Below the pieces are notes generated by a model that did no database searches, had not been told where the DNA came from, and worked only from the letters and a program-made list of their open reading frames with translations. The position numbers and the translations under genes are program-made. Shown here in pieces: positions 26,501-38,500 of a stretch of 64,000 nucleotides of DNA (positions within the stretch are counted from its first letter, which is position 1; every line of letters starts with the position of its first letter). The stretch is from positions 5,382,501 through 5,446,500 of the forward strand of contig CAMRHE010000063.1 in assembly GCA_947044405.1 (NCBI GenBank), written 5' to 3'. This DNA comes from Leptodactylus fallax. Taxonomy: Eukaryota > Chordata > Amphibia > Anura > Leptodactylidae.

Positions 26501-29500
26501 ATACCCACTGAATGTACCCAATACCCATAGCCAACACCCACTACATCTAGCCAATATCCATACTACGTATCCATTGGATGAATGTCAGTCAAGCTTTCCA
26601 TTTTCGGCAGTACCCTCCTTCCATCTAGTGTCTGTATGGGGGTGCCTGACCTTTCCCTGATGTCAGGGAACGCATCGGCCATAATGGATTTCAGCAGGTC
26701 TGATCCTCTATTCCAAAGGAGGTAACAACCTGCCATAGTGTCAGGAGTCTCTGCCTATGAAGGGCACATGCACACTCAGCTAAGCAGTATTTTGTGGGTC
26801 GTAAGGAAAAGCTGTCAAATAAGTGTTCAGTCCCCAGCTATTGTAGGGGTATGGCCGGTTTAAAGAAGCACGCTACACCCCACTAATTATTTTTTTCTTC
26901 CCCCCCCCCCCCACACAAATTTCTAAAAAGAGGGGAAAACAAACAAACAAAAAAACAAAAACCTGATGTTTATGTTGCACATTTGGGAGCTCCCCCTAAT
27001 ACACAAGTATCCAGAATATCTTAGGTTAACCACATAAACTGCATTAAAAGGGGGTCGTCATTTCAAGACACGGACCCTAGGGGCAGCTGTTGTGGAACTA
27101 CAGTTCCCAGCATGCACAGAAGTGGAAAGCAGCTACCAAGCAGCACAGAGTGTGCACATTATTGGAATGGCTGGGTGTAATACAACATTTCCCCAGTAGC
27201 TGCCGCTATTTCCCTGGAAAGTGAGCTGTGTGGTGGGTAATAGAAGCCTCTATAGGGGGGATCTGGATAAGGAGCTCATTGTCCTTCTCTGATCAGAGGC
27301 CTTACAGAGTCTAAAATGCGTGGTCGCTGCTCCTTCCACACGTAATCAAATGCTGCTCACGAACAGAATACCAGACCTGCAGTGAAGACTGACACAGGCA
27401 TTTACGCAAAAGTACTTTTTTTTTTTTTTTTTTAATTTTTGTAAAACCTCAAGGAAACGGGGATAATAATGTGTAACCCTGCTGGTCCTGAGGATACTGG
27501 AATGGGACTGCAATATCACGTCACAAAGGCTGCAGCGCCATAAAGCAGTCACCTCAACTGGAGCAGGAGAGAGAGGAGTCGGAGCAAGGTTTGTGCTTTA
27601 GTCCATTAGAGGCGACCCAGGGAGGATGACGCCGAGGAAAAAGAGTATCGATTAATATGGCTGAACACTGCGGTGCACTAGCGGCATGTACACCTAGACG
27701 TGCCGGCCTCTCACTCCATTATCTAATATGTGAAACTCACTCAATAGTCGGTAAGACCAAGACTATACAGCCACGTAGGATCACACTTTACACTACTAAT
27801 GACAGTGAATATGGTGGTTATGTGACCTGCAAGGTGCTGCAGTACCAGGAGCAGCCACTACCTAATGGGTGGCACTGTGCCTGGTAAACAATGAGGGGGA
27901 TTAGCCAGTCGTGATTCCACCAAGCTGATACTAATGGCCTATCCTTAAGATAAACTATTAATAACTCAGTCCCAGATAGTCAGACACCAGGGACCCCCAC
28001 CGATCAGCTGGTAGAAGAGGCCGCAGCAGTCCAGTGAGCATTGTAGCTTCAATGAATACCAAGCACAGCGTCATATATTGCATAGGGTATTGCAGTTCAG
28101 CCTATTTAACATGTGACCAAGGAACGTCATCGGCAGCTGATCGACGGAGGTCCTGGGTGTGAGACCCCACCAAACACATGATGGCGCTCAATATGCAAGT
28201 CAATTTTAGAGAAGCAACACAGGGTACACCGATCATGTATAAGACATAGGACAACCTGTATACACTGAAAAATAAGAATCTCCAGGAGCCAGCGCCTGCT
28301 CATAAACGAGGCGCATCCACTGTCCTCATTGGTCTTCATAAATCTCCTCCATTGACTTATGGGAAAGTGTTGTGGGCATGCTCTATGACCTGTGTGGAGG
28401 TCAGTGTGCAGGGAGGGGGAGGTGGTGAGCTGTGACCATCACCTATTGTACATTGCAGATCCTGTGTTATCTATCTAGGTAGTAACGGTTATTGTAATAA
28501 TAATGAGATGACTGCTGAGGAGTGATCGCTACAAAACAGGAGGTGTCCATTACGAGGAAACAAGATTTTTCTTTAATGTAGATTAAACAGATGATTTTCA
28601 GACTATACGTTCCCTTTAAGGCGCCCAGTGATTGGCTACAATTGCACCAAATACTTGATGTTTGCTAAAGCCTCCCGGTGACCTGCTCAGGGCCACCTTA
28701 TGTTAAATATGGCCATCTTATTACACCAGACATCCATCCCATCCATGTCTTAGTGCTGAAGATGGAACGGTCCAACCCTGTCCGCGCTCCGACAGCCGCC
28801 TTTTCACATCCCTAATGTAGCGCCGCTATATATAGGGAGACAGGTCTGATTTTGAGAACACGTGTGACGTAAAAGGAGAACCTCTCAAACAGGTCACTCG
28901 TGTCCTGAAAGCCTCTTCAATGTGGAAAGTGATACTTGAGAAAGGATAAAGACATCCTAAAAGAACGAAACATGTCATAAAAGTTCTCAAAAACGTCACA
29001 AGACTGCTCCAAGCTTCAGACAGCGGAGCTTCTACATCTTCATGCCTCTATTATTAGACAGAAGACCGGATCCAGCACTGAAATGCAGATAATGATCTCC
29101 GTTTGCAGCTGCGGCCGACAACTAAAGATGTTCTGCAAGTAGTCATCGCCCCAAAGCGAGCAAGAGAACATGGCGGATCTCCAAAACTATAGGGAGAGAT
29201 TTATAATAGTACATGGACTGAGACTATCCTTGTGGGCAAGATCCAGGAGATCCAGCGAGGGATCTCATCATCTGGACCTCATACACCCCAAACTAAAGGT
29301 AAAAAGACCAAGCAAGGAGTAGGAGACCAACTTTTTGTTTTTGGACCTCTGAATGCCCAGCTAGCCTCCATAGTTTAGCAAAACTCAAACTTCAACCTTA
29401 AACCTAGTTTGAAACTTTGTTCCACCAAGTTTCAAAAGCCTTACCTTAATTTTTCAATGAAAACATCCTTATGAGGTCTTGTTTTTTTGTGTGACAAGGT

Positions 29501-32500
29501 GTATTTTTAAATGGCACCCTATTAGGGTGCGCCTCATCTACGCGAGCAGCTTTTTTTGCAGGACATTTTGGCACCATTGTGGAGTATATATGGCTTTTTG
29601 ACCCTTTCATGGAAGGCAAAATAACCAAGGCACAACCTAAAACCACATTGTATGCCTTATACGCCCCATTAAATCGCAGGTAAACGTCATCTTGTACTCC
29701 TCGCTCCAGCCGTACAGACTCTATCCACATTCAGACGGCACAATGAAGGGTCTCTGTAGCCCTCTGGTGGCCATTTTGCTTCTCGTTTCCCCCATCGCTG
29801 CGCTATTCCATATCCATCACACAGGGCAGTAGCTTGTTAACCATTTCCTATCTGCATAGCAAAAGACGTCGCCCTTTTGTACTAATGGTTTATCATTTTA
29901 TATACAGTGTCAATTTTTTTTTTTTTTTTTTATTATATCATAGAACGTTGTTCATATTGAGGCCAACAGTGGAAAAAAAAAAATTCTGGATAAGTGGAAG
30001 GTCATCTCTAGTTACACAACATAGAAACCTCGGGGACGACCAATCTGATAAGGCTCTGTCCACCCCTGCGTCACAAGAAAACCGTGACGTGGTGCCAAGT
30101 CCTGGCGTCACACTAGAGTAGGCGGCCACTACGTGCCCCGGTGACACTGGAGATGCCAACGGCTACACATGGTCTACATACAGAGTTATGGGATTTATTA
30201 GAAGAACGTTGGGCACGAAGTGTCTTCAGTTTCTCAACAAGAGCGGTTCAAGACAAGTGGAGGATTTGAAAACGGGACTTTGGAGTTGTGGAAGGTTTCC
30301 ATAGGTCTCCATTCATCATGCGAGGCCTCGGATAAGTCTCCTTTTGGCCTCTGCATTCTATCCAGGAGTCATTTTGCTAAAACTAAGACAAAACCATCGT
30401 CTTATTGACCGCGGCTGTGGACTTGGCGCTACGCGCTTCATTCCCGACTGACGGATTCACCATACAGTATGTAAAACCTGCGATTGTTTCACAACCTCCC
30501 TCAGTAATGTTTTCTCGCTGAGGTTACCGTGGCAACTTATCTGTCACCGTGCTGAATTTACATTATACATACGATCGCAGCACATCTGACTGGGTACCCC
30601 ATGGATTTAAAGGGCCACTACGTCTCCACCACTGCTCGCTTTAGCTTTAACACATTAGATATAAGGAACATAAGAAAATGCACTGGACATAACATACAAT
30701 TACGGTGACTAATCCTGGGTGTTAACCATTAGTCATTATTATGTCATATTTATGGTCGAGGAAAATCTGCAGTGTCTTAAAGGCACACTTCCCTCCTTTA
30801 CTATGCTCCTATGTGGTCATTTATTAGTTAAGCAGCGATCTTGTGTCAGTGTCTCAGGAGATCAGCTGTGTGTCCCCCTTCCTCCTCCACCCCACTGTCC
30901 TGTGACTGTTTGTAAGACAATTGGCTGGAGCAGGAGCCTCCCTGCTGTGCCCCGACTGTGGGAGGACAAAAAAAGTTTAAAGGGGCTATCCATGGACCCT
31001 TGTTCTTTATGGGTGGGATGTCAGGTTTCCTGGCTGGTTCTGACACCAGGTCAACCAGCATCCGGGTCCCTACTTTCCATGTTCAAAGCATTACGTGTAT
31101 ATGGGGGCTGGCAGACTCCATCATTGTAATAGTGAAGTCAGGCCCCATATACATGCAGAGAGGAGAGTCGAGGGCTGGTTCCCGGTTCTAATCATGTGAT
31201 GCGGTATCGGAAGCAGCCGGAAGCCAGACAGACATCCTACACAAGAAAAATCCAGGCAGGAAGCAAGTAAAAGATGGTGCCTGGATAACCCCAGAACTTG
31301 AATTGATGGCTTGTCCCTAGGATAGGTCATCACTAAGATCCATGGGGGGAGTCAAACGGGGCCCCCGATCAGAGGGTTGAGAGACTGTGACACTCCGTGT
31401 GCTGCTTCCACTTCACAGGCTATGTGATGTCACATTATCATACACATGGCCTGATCATAGCTCAGTCCCATTCAAGTGAATGGGCTGAGCAGCGATAGCA
31501 AGCACAGTCACTATACAATCTACAGCACTGTGCTTGGCAAGTACTTATGAGGCCTCAGTGCTCATGTGAACGCCTCTTCAAACAGCAGATCGGCCTGGGG
31601 GCCCGGGTTTCTGACCCCTGTTGATCTATCATTGAAGACCTATCCTAAGAATAGGTCAACAATTAATAAGTCCTGAAAAACCCCTTTAAGCCTGACCTTT
31701 AGCCCCACCACCTCAGTCCGACTCCAGCCAAAGATGGAGCAAGAGATTAACCCTTTGTCCGCTGATTGATGAATCATAAATTGCTGCAGATAAATAAGGA
31801 CATCTCGATTTCGGGTTTATCATAATTTTTTCTAGATTTAGGGTTCTTTTAAGGAAGGTCACATCACCTCCTGGTGGCTCTGCTGTATCACACCCCATTC
31901 ACAGGGCAGTTTTAAGCCCCACCCCAGGCCCACCCTGACACGCCCACCTTGGGGTCACCCACCCTTTGGTTGGCAGAAAAAAAAATTCATTATTTTTCTT
32001 TACAAGCTTCTTGCAAATATAACACAGATATTAGAGAATGTCACTTGTGCGCTGTGTGTACCCTGTAAGCCGCCTTATTGGGAGGGAAGTTTACATTCTT
32101 CCAGTCATGTTGCATTTGTCAGAGCGCGGACGTATTTCTGTATCGCTCACATCGAGCGGCTTCTCTCAGTCATATCCCTTTAAGCAAATTCTTCTCATTC
32201 TCTTCTCACAGTGAGAAAATGGGTCAAAGCCTGAAATGTGAGGAGGAGTCATTGACAGGAAGACATCGCCCGCTGTTATGTGTTACCACACAGCTGTATC
32301 TGGTGCTGGGTCCTTACATGGTGCAGAATAGACAGTACCGGTCCTATATATCTCCTATATGGGTGGGCTCCGCCATCTCACAAGTGGTGGCCTCTGCCCC
32401 TACAACGACTAGATAATCAGGCCTTGCAAATTTGCTGGATATCCAGTGAATTCAACCAGTGGGTCAAAGGCTTACTATTACCACTATAGTCCCAATATCT

Positions 32501-35500
32501 ATTCTACGACCCCTGGCAGGTGAGGGTAAAGGCGGGCACGTAGAGATAAGGCAGGGGAGTCCGCACAGTGGCTTCTGCATGGCTAGACTAATAACTATCT
32601 ACCTGTTTGGGTATAGGGAGAGACCTGTCAACCCAGCAGGGCCGTGACAACTCACACCGCCTACGCTTCTACCCGTACCATGTCCAATTCCCACCAATGA
32701 GCTAATTGAAGGGTTCACAGCGCCATACATTGTGTAGTGGCTGTTCCTTGTTACTGCAGTCCCTACAATCAGTTGGAGATGCCAAGAGTTTATGAAAGAC
32801 TATTCTCTGTAAGATCCGTATCTATTAGGAAAACACTGTAAACACGATTGTTGGTGTCTCTTATTATCAGAGATTGCAGCGTCTTGTGTCTGCCCTAAAT
32901 CTTACAGAAATAGTATCAGAAATTCATGGAAGGCCGAGGACAAAGCTTCATCCATAAAACAATTCATCACATCAGCCGCTGCGAACGGCTCTCGAGATAA
33001 GCCCGGGCTGCATGTTGTTCCTGTATAACATGAATAAATGTGTCCTATTGAGCCGATCACCAGAAAGAGTGCTGGGAATAAATACATGAAACATGGCGCC
33101 CGAGACCGCGCGGAATCCGATATCCAAAACAGCTGCTGGGGGTGAATATGCAGCAACATCTGACAAGACTAATATTTACAGTGAGACTTTAACGCTTCCT
33201 AGCAAGTCAACAACTAACTCGAAGTGATCTCCAAATGCTGCTAAACTACAACTCCCAGCATGCTCTCAGACTGTCCAAGTGTCCACGTTCTAGGTCCTCA
33301 TCGCCCCATCTGGAGACGTGGATACTCTTGGCTCAACCATTTCTGCATCTCCCACAGTGGGAGACCCCAATTCTGGCGATTTGTGTGGCGGCAGGAATAC
33401 CCCTTTAACTCTTTTGTTAAAGAGGTTTTCCAGGCTACAAATATTGATGACCTAGGCCAAGATCATATAGGCGAGGGTCCAACATCCAGTGCCCCCATCC
33501 ATCACCCCTCTCGCTCTCATGCACAGAGAATGGGCCAGGAAGCAGACAGCGCCGTTCTCCATGTAGTGGTCAGACCAGGTTACTACACACACTATCACTT
33601 GAATGGCAGCCAAGTTGCAATGACTGTTCAGCCACTACACAGAATGGCGCTGTCTGCTTCCTGCTCCATTCTCTGTGTATCAGCTGATGGACGGGCGTGC
33701 CGGGTGTCAAATGATCACCAATCTGATACTGATTACATCCTTAGTATACGTCATCAATAGTTGTAGCCCCAAAACCCCTTTAAGGCACCATGTGCGGTCT
33801 TCTTGTAAGCTCAGCGGTTTGTGCTCCATACTTGGCCTCCCCTTCAGCTACCGGGACAGGAGGTCGCGATTTGGCAACTACTTCCTTCTTGCCATATTAG
33901 CTCTCATGGGCTAAATATTCCAGTGAAATGGCTAGCTCCAAAGCTAGAAGTCAGACATATCTGTGAACAGGGAACATTTATTATATTCGCCTACACAGTG
34001 CCAATATATACCGCAGCGCTGTACAGTCATGGCCAAAAGTTTTGAGAATGATACAAATATTAATTTTTACAAAGTCTACTGCTTCAGTTTTTCTAATGGC
34101 AATTTGCATATACTCCAGAATGTTATAAAGAGTGATCAGCTTAACAGCAATTACTTGCAAAGTCAATATTTGCCTAGAAAATGAACTTTATCCCCCAAAA
34201 CACATTTCAACATCATTGCAGCCCTGCCTTAAAAGGACCACCTAACATGGTTTCAGTGATTGCTCCATTAACACAGGTGTGGGTGTTGATGAGGACAGGG
34301 CTGGAGATCAATCTGTCATGATTAAGTAAGAATGACACCACTGGACACTTTAAAAGGAGGCTGGTGCTTGCCATCATTGTTTCTCTTCTGTTAACCATGG
34401 TTATCTCTAAAGAAACACGTGCAGTCATCATTGCACTGCACAAAAATGGCCTAACTGGGAAGAGTATTGCAGCTAGAAAGATTGCACCTCAGTCAACAAT
34501 CTATCGCATCATCAAGAACTTCAAGGAGAGAGGTTCCATTGGTGCCAAAAAGGCTCCAGGGCGCCCAAGAAAGACCAGCAAGCGGCAGGACCGTCTCTTA
34601 AAAGTGTTTCAGCTGTGGGATCGGGCTACAAGCAGTGCAGAGCTTGCTGAGGAATGGCAGCAGGCAGGTGTGAGTGCATCTGCACGCACTGTGAGGCGGA
34701 GACTCTTGGAACAAGGCCTGGTCTCAAGGAGGGCAGCAAAGAAGCCACTTCTCTCCAGAAAAAACATCAGGGACAGACTGATATTCTGCAAAAGGTACAG
34801 GGAGTGGACTGCTGAGGACTGGGGTAAAGTCATTTTCTCTGATGAATCCCCTTTTCGATTGTTTGGAACATCTGGAAAACAGCTTATTCGGAGAAGAAGA
34901 GGTGAGCGCTACCACCAGTCTTGTCTCATGCCAACTGTAAAGCATCCTGAAACCATTCATGTGTGGGGTTGCTTCTCAGCCAAGGGAATCGGCTCTCTCA
35001 CAGTCTTGCCTAAAAACACAGCCATGAATAAAGAATGGTACCAGAATGTCCTCCAAGAGCAACTTCTCCCAACCGTCCAAGAGCAGTTTGGCGCTCAACA
35101 ATGCCTTTTCCAGCATGATGGAGCACCTTGCCATAAAGCAAAGGTGATAACTAAATGGCTCAGGGAACAAAACATAGAGATTTTGGGTCCATGGCCTGGA
35201 AACTCCCCAGATCTTAATCCCATTGAGAACTTGTGGTCAATCATCAAAAGACGGATGGACAAACAAAAACCAACAAATTCAGACAAAATGAAAGCATTGA
35301 TTCTGCAAGAATGGACTGCTATCAGTCAGGATTTGGTCCAGAAGTTGATTGAGAGCGTGCCAGGGAGAATTGCAGAGGTCCTGAAGAAGAAGGGTCAACA
35401 CTGCAAATATTGACTTGCTGCATTAACTCATTCTAACTGTCAATATAAGCTTCTGTTACTCAGAATATGAATGCAATTCTATTTCTGTATGTGATAAAAA

Positions 35501-38500
35501 CATCTGACAAACACACATAAAAACCAGAGGGCAGCAGATCATGTGAAAATAGAATATTTGTGTCATTCTCAAAACTTTTGGCCATGACTGTACAGAGATT
35601 GTCAACACACACAGGTCCAGTCCACATTGGGGTTCACAATCTAAATTCCCAATTTGCCTATTTATTATTCTGCTTACTTGTATACCGCCAACATACTCTG
35701 CAGCGTGAAATCCACACCAACATGGGGAGAACATACAAACGTCATAAACACGTTGCACTTGCTCATATTCCAACCTAGGACTTATCCTCTAACCATAGAA
35801 TAAAAAGATAAACTGCTTATTGGTGGGGGAATGTTCGCCAAGACCCCCAGTGATCCAGAGGACAGCACATGGCTCTCTCTGGCACTCCTCGAAATGAGTG
35901 GATCAGGGGCGCCGGCATTCACTGCTATATTGTCAATGGCAGAGACAAAACACCCTTCTCTCTCAGGATTGGTGGGGAGATCTCAGCAGAGGATAAATAA
36001 TTTTCGTGACATAACCCCTTTAAGGTAAAACATTATTCTGTATAAATACTGGGACATTCAGGATCCTTCCCTCCTTTTATCTTCCATGCAGAGCTCGAAG
36101 CTACGGAGAGGATTCCATGATATAGTCTCGGTAATAATATCACCGGCATCATGCACAATACTAGCCTATCTACCTGTAAGAGAAGACCTCGCTCTGCCTG
36201 GTGCTATATACTGTAAAACACTATACAGAGAGTCACTGTTCCTACTGACCTCTGTGGTTACCATCTAATGACCCTTTAGCGCAGTATCTGTAATACCAAG
36301 CAATGGGCTGCAGAGGTGACCCAGGAGGATCATATCTATATAACTAAACATGGCAGAGTAACAGGACTATAGATCTTACAAGTAAATTGGAAGCTTGCAA
36401 GTCATTTAAGGTTACTCACAGCCCACTGTTCGAGATCTACTCCGCAGTCTTGTCCTCTCCATCTGATGGCTCCAGAACCCGATAGACTACGGCAATACCA
36501 CCGCTTCTTAGTCTTATAAGGAAGAGTTAACACAGCATCTCTTGGTTCCAATCTGGTACCCCTGAACAAAATTGCAACCCACGGCCCTTCAGCAGCTACT
36601 CAGAGAATTCCCATATTGTGGTGAGCTGAGCCGGCAGCTCATTGCAAGAGTTAAAAAATGAACATTGCTTGCTTTGACTAGTTAAATTTATCAAAGAGCG
36701 CGAGAGTGAACGGGTGGTCGTAGAAGGAGAGGAATCTGCTGCACCTGAAGATGCCAAATACTTCCAACCATACGGTTTTCTGCAAACATGTCTCAACCGT
36801 GGAGATCCAAGCTTCAGCCCTACTATCCAGCGGTGTTAGTGTCACAACAGTGTCCAGGTAGTAAATGCATAAATCAACTTGAGAGAAATTGAGGAGCGTG
36901 CACGTCTGCCGGGGACCGACATAACTCAATGATCAGAGACCGGCGAACTAATGCGTTCAAGTGATCAATAATCCAATGGTCTGCATAGGGTAGCCAGGCA
37001 AGCTAGCATCTACGATGGTCTATGGACCCTAAGGAATAAAAGCTGAACTTCCATAAGTGGCAACCAGAATGTTATATACAAGTGGCAGATGCCCTAGGGC
37101 ATTGGTGACCTGCCAGAGTGATCATGGGGGCAGATATTTCCTACAAGTAGCTTCATTCAAGAACACTATAGCTGAAATCATGTCAGACTAATGGCCGATA
37201 AAAGAGAATTCATTGCACCAACCTGCACGACAAACTTTAGGCTCTTTAGTGCCCCTTTAACGCCCATCTCTTGTTGGAAAGTGTGTTCCCATGTCCCTTC
37301 CTGGTCCGTCTTACATCATTTCCCCTGCGTTACCTCTATGGTACATGATGCATTCCATATGTTGCTGTTTTCCCAGAAATGTCAGGAAAATCTTGTATGT
37401 GTGGGCGGACTGAGCCGCGGGGTTCGAGCAGAGAGCAAGAATATATAAAGCTGAAAATGATACCAAGGAGACGACAACCCCATTGTCAGGAGGCAGATAC
37501 CCCAACATTATACAGGGGGATATCTGCAATGCAGTCACATAGGCATGCCCCATCCTCAGGAACACATCCAGCAGCATAAAAAATATTTCTTAACCCCGTC
37601 ATGGACAAGGATCTGCAGCTCCAAAGTAATCTTCAAGCAGACGACCACCAAGTCCTTCCCAGATGTCCTATAACCCAAGTGTCAGACAAAGTCCAAGCCT
37701 ATATCTGCTGTCTGCACTTGTCCAGTGGGAGGATTCCTGCTACAAGTGCTAGCTCCTCTGCAATATTCAGCCTTCATCCCTCCATGGGTCAGACCATTAC
37801 AACGTGGCTGAATGATGGAAAAATAACCAGTGCAGGCTTGTCGTCTGCAGCAATGAACTATTTACACTGCAGATGATTCACTTCCCAAGTACACCCAGCC
37901 AAAAGAATCAGATCTACTCCCAACCCCGTGTCCAGCTGTTTGATAAGCAGCCACTACGCTCGTATTAATAAGCCTGGCCAGAACATGGGGCAATGCCATC
38001 AATATAGAAGACAAGGACCCAAACTCCACCCATACGTGTACCTGTAATCCGGCCATAGGCATACCAGGGGGCGAGTCATTCAGGATCAGTATTATACTCA
38101 GAATTTTAAGCCTAATTGTTGTAGATCCGTAAATTTCTGATATATCTGGCTTTCAATTCCCAGCTATATTCGATAACACTTCTGCTACTGGCAGGGAATG
38201 GAAATGGAAACCTGGATCTGAGACTTCCCACAGATGAAGATTTGCAACAATTGTATACAGTCTACTGTAGGCAACCGACTGTAGCAAACCAGCAGAATGG
38301 AACAGATTACAATGTATCAGTGCGGTTACGATGTATCAGCCTGGAGTCCAGAACATTTGGCCAGTATGCACGTTGCTGTGGTTTCAGGTCAGCAGACCCG
38401 CGGTAGGACAGGGACACTCCTCCGGTGTGCAAGCGCAAAAACGCACCTGAAACGCGCTACTCTAAAACTTGGCTGTTGTCTTTCAGATAACAAGAACTTT

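Larger units (their letters stand above)
33990..35770. repeat. Older dispersed repeat interrupted by Tc1-like copy 1
   Basis: Sequence left of the transposon (CCGCAGCGCTG) continues on its right as CAGAGATTGTCAACAC and then GGGGTTCACAATCTAAATTC. The uninterrupted relative at 51480-51650 reads GCAGCGCTTTACAGACATTG and GGGCTCACAATCTACATTCC. The Tc1 element therefore jumped into a TA within this dispersed repeat. Confidence 0.7.

Noticed and set aside
28859..28864. CACGTG copies in intron 1 and elsewhere (1159, 12572, 43343, 46624)
   Set aside because: Several scattered hexamers are expected by chance in 64 kb; none sits beside other clock motifs.
33260..33760. A 166-codon plus-strand frame
   Set aside because: Lies over a MITE with inverted repeats; no domain and no codon pattern.
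34364..34396. Eleven extra N-terminal codons on the transposase frame
   Set aside because: The upstream frame begins with GTG, not ATG; the ATG at 34397 has a good context and gives the usual family length.
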